Assembly: GCA_001599935.1 (NCBI GenBank)
Contig: BCIJ01000005.1
Coordinates: forward strand, 659,865-678,792
DNA length: 18,928 nt
Reading direction: 5' to 3'
DNA from: Holtermannia corniformis
Taxonomy: Eukaryota; Basidiomycota; Tremellomycetes; Holtermanniales
The notes below the pieces were generated by a model, which was not told the origin of the DNA, did not search any database, and worked only from the letters and a program-made list of their open reading frames with translations. Position numbers and translations under genes: made by a program. Shown one piece after another: positions 1-12,664 of this stretch (the stretch's first letter is position 1; the number at the start of each line of letters is the position of its first letter).

Positions 1-451
1 AAGTGGTTCATAGACTATGGACAACTGACGAACTAGACACCGGGGCTTAACCCCTTGAGCACCGGAAACACCGACGAAGGCCTAACCCTCACACTGAGTT
101 GTTGGCGGTTCCCTCTCGCTTGTGCGTGCTAGTGTTCCACGGCATCCGAGAGAAGTCATACGTCCAATGGATGCCTGTCTGTGAGACACGGTGCATCGCA
201 ATACCAAACACTAACCGAGAACGAGTAGCCCACTTCCTGCATAGCACATGAGTTCATCAAGTCTTTGACCGCCACGCCGACATAGCGCCACCTGCTGGGT
301 CACGTGACTGTACACTGTACACTCGCCCTCCTTTCATGAACTTGCGAGACAAAGCCTACGCCACCCTGCATCTCTTTCACGCTAGCTAGACTCGATTCAA
401 TCGTATCGCCTACAAACACTCTAATCGGGTCTTGGGCCAAGCCGGTCTTGC
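1..451. other. No gene seen; 3' flank of GAPDH
   Basis: I see no open frame of useful length and no conserved protein or RNA motif on either strand. The stretch lies downstream of the minus-strand GAPDH stop codon, so its right end probably holds the 3' UTR and polyadenylation region of that gene. A perfect palindrome GTCACGTGAC, containing the E-box core CACGTG, sits near 300-309 and is followed by a short TGTACACTGTACA repeat. These could belong to the promoter of a gene outside the window, but that is only a guess. Confidence 0.5.
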
Positions 452-2681
<2,230 letters not shown>

Positions 2682-4906
2682 CTACTTTGTAAAGATACTC
2701 ACGCTGCAGTCGTCCCCATCAGCACCGTACTGATCCGCCGAGCGCACACTCACACATCCTCATCGGCCACCAGGTGCGTCAAGCCGACCTAACGGCGCAC
2801 CGCATCAGCCTCGACTCGGCATGCCCCAGCACGGCCGACTCACCTTTTGCGGCTGAGGGTTGAATTTGCTCGATTTCCCCCAGACGAGCGCGTACCTGTA
2901 CATGCGTTAGCTACGTAACCGCCGACATGGAACTCACTTGAAATGACTCGCGAGGCTACGGTGGATCCCATGGCAGACCGTTTCAATCGTCGCGCCCGCC
3001 CGGAGGCAGATTGGATCGCTCAGATCAGGTTGGGCGCCTCGTTTCTTGGTGTACACCCTGAGAGCGTCAATCGGGGCCCGACCACGAGCACACTCACTTG
3101 ACCAGCGCCAGCTCTTTCCAGATCCGATCGAGCAACCAGTCGATCCCGAGGTCACTCTCGCACGAGATCATGACATTGTTCCCGTCGCCCGAGCGCGCGA
3201 GCGAGTCGATCGTCTCCATCGACACGCCGTCAATCTTGTTGATCACAGTCACGGCCGGCAGGTATTTGCGCGTGCCTGGGTTGGTCAGCATCTGTGCGAG
3301 GGGTGTCGTGTAGCGCTGGCGTGCGAAGCCGGGACTGAGCAGCTGGTGCGATGCGCAGACTCGGCCCCACTACGGCGCGACCCGTGCAATGTCCACGCCA
3401 GCCACGCCGGCCAGCAATCACGCAACCAATCCCAGCCAACACACCCAACAACACATCAATAAACTCGTCCGTGGTAATCTACGCTCTTACATCAGCTCCA
3501 CGCTCAGCTCTGATCACTGTCCAAGCTCACATCCTCGCGGATCATGACGTCGCAGTTGTGAATCTTGTACGACTGTAGGATCGAGCGGATCATGCGCTCG
3601 TCAATGTGATGTAGCTTGACGGTCGCGTTGTACTGCGGCGCAGGTTAGGTGATGCCGGTACACGATTGTGTCGAGCACGCACAGTGATCTGTGGGACGAC
3701 GTCAACTGGGCTAGATCATGCATCGGGAGACTCACACCACCCGCAGCTTTCTGCTTGAACACGACTGCACCAGCATCAGCTTTCCTGTCGCCGAGATCAC
3801 GGACCGCACCATCTGGTTTCTTTGAATTCAGGCGGATCCCGACAGCTTCGAGCTCGAGCTCTAGCAACGCCTTTTGCTCGTTGGATTTCGTGGCGTCGAC
3901 TGCAGAGGTCAGCGTCGTGTCCGTCCGCAGCCGCTAACTCGACTCGCTCATGATGATGATCAGATCCGCCGTCTTGGCGACCGACACGACCTGTCGTCCT
4001 CGACCTCGTCCTATCCAGCCACGCATCAGCAGCGCCTCTGACGCGCCTAGCGACAGCCAGCTCCGCACCATTCGCAGCGCCCTCTACGATCCCCGGCAGA
4101 TCTAGCAACTGGATCCGCGCGCCTTCGTATTCCAACACACCAGGGATGGCCTGTACTGCCATGAGCACGTCGATCGACATGGAACGAGGTCAACGTACCG
4201 TCAACGTTGTGAATTCGTAGGCTCCCACACTGCTAGCGGTCTTTGTCGTTTTGCTGAGCAGGGTCGACTTGCCGACGGACGGGAAGCCAATCAAGCAGAC
4301 GCGAGCGTCTGGTCGATGTCAGTGGGACGGGTGGACGGTGCAAGGCGCTCAGTGGACACACCGCCCGACTTTAACACGTCAAAGCCTTCGCCTTTGGGAC
4401 CTTTCTTGTCTGGCTCGAGTAGTTGGGCGCGGTATTTCGCGACTGTGGGTGAAGGCGAGTGTCAGAAGTCATACCACTACGCAGCTGCTGACATAGGCAG
4501 TGCAGGGTGTTACATACGTTTTGCCTACGAAGTGTCAGCTTCAAGCGATAATGGGCCAAGGGAGCTCAGCGTGACATACTTTGAGCAAGCCAAGATGATA
4601 TTCTGTCGCCTGTACACAAGTAGAGTCAGTGACGTACACCCAGCCAAGACAGTCACACAAGCGCACCTTGCTGCATGAGAAAGTCAGGCGGACCTGTCAA
4701 ATAGCTCCTAGTCATTCCTGAGCTCACTTTTTCTGCGCTGTAATAGCTCATCAGCAGCCGCTCCCACGTCCCTTGGCTACCAAAGCGACTCACTCCTCGC
4801 CATCTCCTCTGCGGAACCAAGCAAATAGGTCGCCGGTCAGTTCAAGACCATCTCGCGGCGCGGACGACGCACTCTCGATGTCTGCAATCTTCTCCAGGAC
4901 ACCCAT
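2682..4906 (-). CDS. RBG2: DRG2/Rbg2-type developmentally regulated GTP-binding protein, 20 exons
   Basis: OBG/DRG-family GTPase, which in yeast works with a partner of the Gir2/DFRP2 type on translating ribosomes. Joined exons give 367 residues (human DRG2 has 364). Visible parts: start [11 protein letters not shown], basic helix segment [21 protein letters not shown]-loop [10 protein letters not shown]3 [19 protein letters not shown]4 NKID, then [14 protein letters not shown] and [15 protein letters not shown] of the C-terminal TGS domain, ending EDVVSIFTK. VGIRLN and the start distinguish it from DRG1. Exons: 4873-4906, 4794-4808, 4728-4737, 4667-4670, 4580-4609, 4518-4524, 4362-4442, 4199-4308, 4069-4150, 3948-4010, 3810-3899, 3736-3764, 3683-3688, 3531-3632, 3445-3478, 3098-3275, 2938-3057, 2844-2895, 2754-2788, 2682-2703. 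Three are only 4, 7 and 6 nt. The intron at 3900-3947 is GC-AG. All phases close. Confidence 0.95.
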
Positions 4907-5112
4907 CTTGTTCTTATGCTACTTCTGATGCCGAGTGCCGCCCTGGCTTGATCTGTACGTCTGAGAGGAGATGAACTTGTGTAGGACGTTGACGCTGTTA
5001 GGCGGGTGGCGCAAATACTGCGTCAGACTTTTTCGCACTTTCATGTGATGAGCGGGTGGCAAATCCACCGTGTGGCAGCGAACCGTTGACAAACTGTTCA
5101 TCCCGTACCACC

Positions 5113-5328
5113 ATGTACGCAGTCGCACCGTTGGCTTTCCTGGCGATATTGCAGACTACCCATGCATCCTATCGTGCTCACACTGCGCGGATCACCCGGC
5201 GCGGGATCTGTGCCAGTCAATGGGGCATCCGCCAGGCACCGCGGTCGCTTCAGCTGCGGGTCTTGGACTCTGCCATCGCTGGCGTCGACTCCATCTTTGG
5301 CTCTGTCGCCACTGACCGCATCGTGTAA
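5113..5328 (+). CDS. Small open frame, 71 aa; separate gene or 5' exon of the next gene
   Basis: ATG in a strong context (CCACCATGT) opens a 71-codon frame whose codon choice resembles neighbouring coding exons. The N-terminus has a short hydrophobic stretch (APLAFLAILQTTHAS) followed by an arginine-rich segment, resembling a signal peptide or a mitochondrial presequence; I do not recognise the rest. Alternatively it is exon 1 of the gene that follows. A donor GTAAAC at 5325 overlaps the stop codon, and an acceptor GCGCAG ends at 5434. Splicing them keeps phase and joins into the open frame leading to the ATG at 5493, giving a 636-residue product. The predicted 110-nt intron is longer than most here. 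Both readings are inference. The frame sits between the divergent DRG2 start (4906) and the next gene. Confidence 0.4.
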   Translation: MYAVAPLAFLAILQTTHASYRAHTARITRRGICASQWGIRQAPRSLQLRVLDSAIAGVDSIFGSVATDRIV

Positions 5329-5492
5329 ACGAGTGGAAAGGCCAGGCTGCGCGGCTGGAGCACTGGCTGGCTGGGGCGGAATTGACGCGTTAGGTTGACG
5401 GACAAAAAGACTGGGCGGTCCGTGCACCGCGCAGAGTGTCCTTTGGATCCCATACGGCTCCCAGCTCTGTCAGCGAACCACCGCACAGCAGC

Positions 5493-7183
5493 ATGGTCAC
5501 GTTCGAGCCGGGACTGCACAAGACGACGCACATTTCGTTCAGGCAGGACCACACAGCCGTCGAACTGTGTTTCACGGCGACAGCGGATCCAAGTGTCGCC
5601 AACCACTATCTCGACCATCTCGAACTCTGGACAGACCTCCCAGACGGTGAATGGAAAGCGATCCCTTTCGTCTCGAGCTCCCCCGCCCATCCGAACGGTC
5701 ATGGACAACCGCAGACTGGCAGACTCGTTGCTCGGAACGTCCTGCCGGCGACTGCCTCGGTCGCTCATGCACGCACGACCGTCACCTGCCGAGCAAAGGC
5801 TTTCTCCTACACGTTCCGCCGACGTTTAGGCGAAGCAGGCGAGATCACTTGGCTGGGCGACATGGGTTCCAACGGGACCATCGTGCTGGAACCGGCGGCA
5901 GGACCGTGGCAGCCGGCAGATGACGTGCTGCAGACGGCGCTGGATACTGTCGTGACCATTGAGCGTCCAGAGGTGGATACGCTGCTTAGCAGTGCTGGCA
6001 TGGCTGGAGTTGGTATTCAAGTCATTGATGGGTACGTCTCTCTCGATCAGCCGCTGTCCGGTACTGAGCCTCTCTGCGCAGTGTACCGCACTTCAAGCAG
6101 CTTCCCCACCCCGTCGCCGACCTTTCATTGCTCATTGTCAACCACACAACTCGATTCATCACTCACCAACCTGGCCAACCCTGGTCTCACGCCCTGATCG
6201 CCCTCACGCCGTCCAAACCACGCATGACAGCAACGACCTCATCCGCGACCCTCACACACGCTCTCGAAAAGCTGTATGCCCAAGACTCTACTTGCAGCAT
6301 CCCGTTCAAACCGAGTACAACCTCCAACGCGTCGTTCGCGGCCCTATACAACGACAGCCACTTGCTCCTGTACGACCTCGGTGGCGCACCCTACTTGACC
6401 CTGCACTTTGACGAATACCCGCTCGCAGTCTTTACGCCTGGCTCAGCTGTGCCTCGCTTCGTTGTGCGCGGTAACAAGGTGGCCGTGCTGGCAGAGCACA
6501 AAGGCGAAAGCGGCGGCGCATTCGCTACTGTGCTGCCGGTGTGTAAACCAGAGACGCTGGCGGAAAACGTCTATATCTGCGCCAAGGACGCCACGGCCGT
6601 TCGCAAAGTCGACATCGAGTCTCAGCCTGAACCTCAGGTCGACCCACGCCAAGAGTCGAGCCAGCCCGAACCCACAGCCGCCTCGCCTAAAGGGTTCTGG
6701 GCTCAACTGGCTCATTTCTGGACAGTCTACATCCTCGGCTTCTTCATTGGTTCGCACTCGGCGCCTGCCGCATCAACACAGCTGGGCGCCGGTGCCGGCG
6801 CCGATGCCGACGAAGAGTCGGATGAAGATCGGACAGTGGTCGGTGAACGAACGCCATTACTTCGCGATGTGAGCTTGACCGTGATCGGTACGAGGAACCA
6901 CGCTGATGAATGGCTAAACCAGGCGTCACCGCAGAAACCGTCTCGACAGCGGTTCGATCACGCAGGTTCAGCGCTCGCATTCACGTTCCAGACCGGTCCT
7001 CCGTTCGGCTTTGCGCTCTCGCCTGCTGCCAAGTTGGACGCTGTGCGCTTCCGACTGGATGGTCGGGACATGCAAGTTTGCATCGTTGATGCTGCCGATG
7101 ACACTGTGGCGTTCTCGGTCAGTGCCAAAGGCGACGTCGCGACCGATGCGGGCGAATCCGAGGTTCTCGTCACCCTGGCGTGA
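5493..7183 (+). CDS. Unrecognised 546-aa protein with one C-terminal-half membrane segment
   Basis: Two exons, 5493-6031 and 6082-7183, are joined across a 50-nt GT-AG intron (GTACGT to GCGCAG) that restores frame (IQVIDGVPHFKQLPHP). I start at the ATG at 5493, though an upstream exon may exist (see the small frame at 5113). I cannot assign a family. Residues 1 to about 330 look globular, with beta-type segments such as LLLYDLGGAPYLTLHF and VVRGNKVAVLAEHKG, and contain several N-X-S/T sequons (NGT, NHT, NAS, NDS). A proline/glutamine/glutamate-rich linker (QPEPQVDPRQESSQPEP) follows, then one hydrophobic segment FWTVYILGFFIG. An acidic patch DADEESDED and a VGERTPLL tract precede a final domain of about 110 residues. 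The architecture suggests a single-pass membrane protein with two domains, of unknown role. The stop lies 129 nt from the convergent RTF1 stop. Confidence 0.75.
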
Positions 7184-7312
7184 TCCTCTCGGGATTCAAA
7201 GATGAGGCTGAGCTGCGAAGGATAAGATCGGTTGTGTCATACATGAGGTTGTGGCTGTACATAGATGGGTAACGACGACGAGGCATGCATCAGATGATCC
7301 TGTACTTGACAG

Positions 7313-9500
7313 TCAAAAGTCGCCCAGGTCGAGCTCGACGGCCTGAGCGAGCTTTTGCTCGAACCGGCCCTGTTTCGCATTCATGTTTGATACCAGAGGC
7401 GCTGCGCCGTCGAGCACGATCACGTCGTTGACGCTCAAAGTTGCCGTTGCAGTTGGAGGAGGCGTGCTGCCGTTCGGCGTACTGCAATGGTCAGCCTTGT
7501 GCAAAAGGCCAAAGCCGTGCACCCACCCGACACCATGCTGCCGCAACGTCCCCCTGACCCTCGCACTAGGGTCCAGCATCTTACCCGGTCCCGCCGCTTT
7601 CAACCTCTCCGCCTCGGCCATATGCGCGCGCCGAATCGCCTCCTGCGTCGCCTTTTTGTTCCTCTCGTTGATCTTGGCCATTGGATCCTCCTTGACCGGT
7701 CCATCGGCGATCACATCCCCCGTATAAGGGTCACCACCGAGCTCGCGGATCCTGTTCTCATAGTCCGTAGCAGCGGCAGTATCGTCGCGTCGGAGCGCGA
7801 GGTTGCGCTCGGCAAACAGGTTTTGGATGTCGCGGAGAAGAGCACGGGAAGACCCGGCTTGGGCTTTGGCTTTGAGCTTGGCATTGAGCTCTTCCTGTAC
7901 GGTGCCAGACTGTCAGCCAAGGGCCTTGCACTACCCACCCTCGGTACTTACATTCGTCCATGGCCGGGATCGGAGCTCTTTGGTGCTCGCCCGCTTCTTA
8001 GCAATCACGCCCTTTGTCGGCAATTTGACATCATTCCGTACACAGTTGGATCGCCAACGATCAAACTCTTGCTACGACGCTGTCAGACAGGTCTCCTGTC
8101 GATCAGGCCTCACCCACCTCGGTAATGTTGCCGTTGGAGACGTCGCGCATCTTGAACGTCTCGACTTTATCAGCGTATTTGAGCTTGAGGTAGAACGGGA
8201 CGAGGACGTTTTTGCCGACATGCTCGACATTGTATGGCTTCAGCCGCCGCTTCTCGTCTTCGTCGTCTTCATCGTCGTCTAGCTTCAAAACGGCTGCCGC
8301 ACGTCAGCCAACAATCGCTGCATATGCTTGAAGACTGACCAACAATCTGCTGCATACGATAGTACGTTTGCCGCCGGTCATCGAGGCCCGCCACAATCCG
8401 AACATATGACCCTAGGCGATCAGCCAAGGTTTCCCAACTGCCCACGACTCACCGAGCAGCAATTGCTCGTAAAACTCGCGATGCACGTTCTCCACCAAAT
8501 CGCCTCGTGATAACCGCACAGCATTGATGTCCTCATACGTGATCGGCGTCAAGTCTTCCACCGGCTCGCCCTCGGCTGCTTTCTTGAGCTTGGCTTTGGC
8601 CTCGAATTTGTTGTACCCGCTTTCGGTCTGGTAGGATCGATCGCGGATGTTGAGCTCGCCATCTTCGGATGACTCGGATTGGGATGCTGATGAGGGAGAC
8701 ATGGACCGGCGGAAACTGGGTGACGCTCGCTTCTCGGCCTGGCGGGGATCAGCGCATGCTACCAGTGTAGAGGTCGTGACTTGCACGACGCTGTACACGC
8801 TCAGTCTTGGCCTGCCGCTTGTGCTTGAGGTCATTGATGGCTCGTGTCGTTTGCTTGGACACGGACGAGACCTTGCCTGAGCCAAGTCAGCCCGGGTCGG
8901 GTCCGCCGACTACAACCTACGCCTCGCGCCGCGGCCCTCCTCTTCGCTTTCGCTGCCGACGGCATCTTTGGCGCCTGTGAGCCTGTACATGGCATCGAGC
9001 TGGTTTGAAGTCTCGATTTGCTGGCGTTGGTCCAGGCGGGCGGCGAGGATCTCTTCGCGCTCAATCTCCGGCAGTTCTTCGAGCCTATACACAAGTGTTA
9101 GTGGTGTCCCCTGACCGTCAGCCTCGCCGGTCGTACCTCTCTCTGTCCGCCTCGTCGACATACTTGCCCTCTAGCGGGAATGGATCGTCCGTGGTCGTTT
9201 GCAGGGTCTTGCCCTTGCGGTATGTCGTTGACGTCTTGGGTTTGGCCGCCGGGGCCGCTGTTGACGGGCCATCATCATTGTCCGAGTCCATCTCCATATC
9301 TTCTTCCGAGTCATTGTCCTCATCGTCCTCGTCGGCACTGGACCCCGTGGTCAACGTCGGCCGGGGAACCTACATACCGCAACATACTAAGACTTGCTCT
9401 TCTTTGGCTTCCTCCCGGATGTTCCGCTTGTCCGCCGCCGCTTGTGGTGCTCTGGCCTGTTCTCTGCGAGCCCGAGCAGTTCTTCCTCGAGATCCGACAT
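7313..9500 (-). CDS. RTF1: Rtf1, RNA polymerase II-associated Paf1-complex subunit (Plus3 domain)
   Basis: Nuclear elongation factor; through its Plus3 domain Rtf1 binds phosphorylated Spt5, and the family promotes H2B ubiquitination. Nine joined exons give about 603 residues: 9388-9500, 9137-9337, 8921-9084, 8799-8876, 8453-8758, 8340-8411, 8118-8293, 7952-8071, 7313-7894. The start MSDLEEELLGLAE is typical of the family. Next come a lysine-rich patch, a long acidic Asp/Glu/Ser region, a coiled-coil-like stretch (LPEIEREEILAARLDQRQ), the Plus3 domain (INAVRLSRGDLVENV, GSYVRIVAGLDDRRQTYYRM, FKMRDVSNGNITEQEFDRW) and a charged C-terminal helix (KINERNKKATQEAIRRAHMA). The exon junction near 8760-8799 is the least certain. 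The final exon contains a good donor-like GTAAGA at 7584, yet the frame stays open without splicing to LDLGDF and stop. Confidence 0.9.
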
Positions 9501-9665
9501 GGTAAAATGACAGACTGGGTGGTGGTTCAAGTCAGCAGAGGACGGCCGGTTGGATGCTTCTTGTCGCCATCACGTGTGACGTCTTGGATGTACAGTCGTC
9601 CATCTGCTCAGTGTCTTGCTCATCTTGCATACCCGGAGAGTCGAGATTCGCTGTGGTCAAGTAGC
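9501..9665. promoter_or_regulatory. Short divergent promoter between RTF1 and GPI8
   Basis: Only 165 nt separate the RTF1 start (minus strand) from the GPI8 start (plus strand), so both 5' leaders and both promoters must share this space. I see no TATA box in a convincing position. A CATCACGTGTGACG motif, containing CACGTG, sits at about 9568-9582 and is a candidate bHLH site. Shared regulation is inferred from position only. Confidence 0.5.
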
Positions 9666-11228
9666 ATGAGGCTCGCTGGGCTGTATGCCCTCCTGGCCGG
9701 CGTCCTGTGCTGGTCGGCATCCATCGCATCCGCAGCAGGCGACGCTCAAGACGCCCAAGTGGCCGAGCTCCTGCAAGTTCACAATGTAACAGGCGGTGAT
9801 CATACCAACAACTGGGCAGTCCTGGTGTGCGCCTCACGCTTCTGGTTCAACTACCGCGTACGCACAGTCTGATCGGTGCAAGAGGACATGCTGACAGTGC
9901 TCCTTTCAGCACATGGCCAACACTCTTGGAATGTCAGCCTTGTGCCCCCACACCGAATGCGGATTGACTAAAGTGACAGGTATCGCACAGTCAAGCGGCT
10001 TGGGATTCCCGACTCGCAGATCATCATGATGCTCGCAGACGACGTCGCGTGTAACGCTCGAAACAGCTACCCAGCAAAGGTCTATGCGAATGCCGGCCGT
10101 CAAATGGATTTGTATGGCCAGAGTATCGAGGTCGACTATCGCGGCTACGAAGTCACGGTCGAGAGCTTCCTCCGCTTGCTCACGGGTGTGTGGTCATGAC
10201 TGAAGCCGAGACGTTTTATCGCTGATCGTTCATGGACAGGACGAACCAACCCGCAGCTACCACCAAGCAAGCGCCTGCTCACCGACGCGTCATCAAACGT
10301 CTTTGTCTACTTGACGGGACATGGAGGCAACGAGTTCCTCAAGTTCCAGGACAATGAGGAAATCTCGGCCTTTGACATTGCCGACGCGATCGAGCAGATG
10401 TGGGAGAAGCGCAGGTGGGAGAAGCACTTTGTCAACACTGCACGGCTTATTGATTCACTCGCAGATACAACAAGCTCTTGTTCGTCATTGATACATGCGA
10501 AGCCAACACGATGTATTCCAAAATCTACTCGCCGAATGTGATATCGACGGGATCATCCCAAAAGGACGAGAGCTCATATGCTGTGAGTACCGAAATGACA
10601 GGCCATTGCGAATGCTGAAGCGGCTTCGCAGCACCACGCGGACCCGACCATCGGCGTGTCCGTCATCGACGCTTTCACGCACAATATCCTCAACTACCTC
10701 GAAAAGATCACAAAGTCTTCTCGAGCCACTCTAGCAGACTTTGTCCGTCTCACTCTTCACCTCTGACTATCTGAGTCACTGATGCCGATCTCAGTTCGCA
10801 ACGTATGACCCTGTCGCTATGCGGTCGCATCCTGGCATCGAAACTTCTCTATCAGCCACGCCTCCCGACGAGATCCTGATCACCGACTTCTTTGGCGGTG
10901 TCGCAAACGTCGATATCCTGCCCAAAACGGCAGAGCTACCCATTGAGAAGCTTTCGCCGGACGCAAAGGCAGTACCGATCGTTTCGCACCGAGCCATAGG
11001 TGATGGCCAGAACGCACTGGTGCACGCAGCTGCGCTAGGAATCGACCCTCAACCTTGGACCGCCAATGGCTTTGTGAATCGTCAGAGCGACGGCGCGTGG
11101 CTGAGAGATGTGGGAGCGTGGGCGTTACCCGTGGTCTTGGCTTTCTATGCCGCTTTCTGGGCAAACAAATCGCGACAAGAGTCAGTCGGGGATGGCTATA
11201 TGTTCGTGCACATGCTGATAGGCAGTAG
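9666..11228 (+). CDS. GPI8: GPI transamidase catalytic subunit Gpi8/PIG-K (C13 cysteine protease)
   Basis: ER-lumenal cysteine protease that cleaves the C-terminal signal of precursor proteins and transfers them to a GPI anchor within the transamidase complex. Exons: 9666-9857, 9910-9932, 9980-10185, 10240-10414, 10465-10582, 10632-10742, 10795-11180, and 11222-11228 if the last intron is used. This gives 405 residues, normal for the family. Residues 1-24 form a signal peptide. Landmarks: [41 protein letters not shown], catalytic His in [16 protein letters not shown], catalytic Cys in [14 protein letters not shown], and [11 protein letters not shown]-terminal membrane segment ([16 protein letters not shown]) leaves a short cytosolic tail. 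The proposed last intron (11181-11221) brings the stop codon immediately into frame. Without it the frame runs on into IPK1, so the end is less sure than the rest. Confidence 0.94.
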
Positions 11229-12635
11229 AAGGGAGGAGCAAGGCCTGCGCCAACCGTCGTCATCTTCGAACATCGTCAACATCTGCACCGATACCACCCC
11301 TCACTCCTGGTCATACCGCTCTGAAGGTGGCGCTCATAGCGTCTTCGCCTACTCTGGCCCGCAACACCCCTCCTTCACAGGCAGGCTCCTTCGCGTCCGC
11401 AAGCCAGGCGTCAAAGAACTACCGTTGCCTTCAGCGTCGAGCCATGCCGAAGCACAGCAAACAGAAGCTCTGCTAGGCGTGTGGCGCAAGGAGTTGATTC
11501 CTCGTCTTGTGCCGGCTGAGTTCTTGCCGACTAGCGTAGAGGTCGAGCTTGATGCGCGCTGGATCAGCAAGCTGGAGGAAGCGACGGAGGCAAGTCGACC
11601 TGTGCATCGTGTCGGGGTCGATGCGGCCTCTTGTGGGGATGGACGGCCGCGGGCGGCATTGTTGATGGAGGATTTGGTGGGGACGGGAGGACTCGAAGAG
11701 GGCGAGCGCGTACTAGTGGCCGAGATCAAGGTGCGTTGTGGCCACATGATCGGCTCCGTCCTACAGTTGATGACCATCTTCACACAGCCAAAGTGGGGGT
11801 TCCTACCTTCTGCCAATACCCTCTTACCCCCCGAATCAGTCCCGATCAAGAGCAAGCACTGTCGTTTCTGCCTGCACCAGCATATGCGCGAGCGGGTCCC
11901 GGAAGCACACCACTACTGTCCGCTCGACTTGTTCTCGCAGCAACCTCCGAGGGTGGAAAAGGCGCTGAACGGGCTGTGGGAGAGTTGGGTGCAGACGGAT
12001 GGTGAGGGGAACAACTGGCGGGTGTTTGTCGATGGCCAGCGGCTTTGGGCGCATGACGTGAGTTGCAGAGACTCGAGTGATGACAGAACGCTGACGGGAG
12101 CCAGCTTGCACCTCTGCGATCGCTGTACCCATCAACCTCTGAGAACAAGCCCGCGGTTCTCACACACAATACCCTCCTAAGACCACTCGCTGCGACCGCT
12201 CTGCTCCCCACCCTCGCAAAGCTACAACACATTCTCGACCCCTTTGACATCTCCACCCTCGCGGACAGATTCCGGACCGCGCATCCCAATCACAAACTCT
12301 TCGACCCCGCCGTGATCCCCGCCATGAGTTCAGACGAGCTCCAAGAGTTTGTCATTACCAAGCTATCCCAAGACCCGAATACGTGGACGCTGCGCGAACA
12401 ATTGATCGCCTACACTCTGAGTGCAACATTTAAAGACTGCTCAGTGTTTGTTCGTGTCGTACTGTGTCCAAGTGGCGATGGGTACGAGGTGAAGCCTGCG
12501 GCGGGGACTGTCAAAGTGATCGACCTGGACCTCAAATCGACGCTCAAGCTGAGGAAATGGGCCGAGCTCGATGAGGAGATCTGGCGTGCGTGGGCTGAGA
12601 GCGGAGATACAGAGAGAGAAGCATGTATACTGTAG
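11200..12635 (+). CDS. IPK1: Inositol-pentakisphosphate 2-kinase (Ipk1)
   Basis: Phosphorylates the 2-position of inositol 1,3,4,5,6-pentakisphosphate to make phytate (InsP6), a cofactor for mRNA export and other nuclear or cytosolic processes. Exons 11200-11730, 11788-12057 and 12105-12635 give 443 residues. Family landmarks in order: nucleotide-binding-lobe WSYRSEGGAHSVFAYSG and LLRVRK, EIKPKWGFLP across the first splice, SKHCRFCLHQHM, YCPLDLFS, and the metal-binding VIDLDLKS near the C-terminus. The start is uncertain. The first usable in-frame ATGs are 11200 and 11212, both inside the tail of GPI8, and no ATG occurs between there and the first kinase motif. Hence either the transcript starts within GPI8 or the two are joined. 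Intron 1 (57 nt) is a multiple of three without stops; intron 2 is 47 nt. The stop lies 29 nt from the convergent EXPERA gene. Confidence 0.92.
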
Positions 12636-12664
12636 TCTATGTACATATGCTAAACCCCTTTTGA

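Noticed and set aside
8647..8880. Other plus-strand frames across 7383-9505
   Set aside because: All are antisense to RTF1 exons and rich in Ser/Arg/Leu runs that mirror the acidic Rtf1 codons.
10819..12180. Single 453-codon gene covering the GPI8 end and most of IPK1
   Set aside because: Not accepted as one gene model because it starts in the middle of GPI8 and reads through two IPK1 introns. The underlying open frame is kept as a finding.
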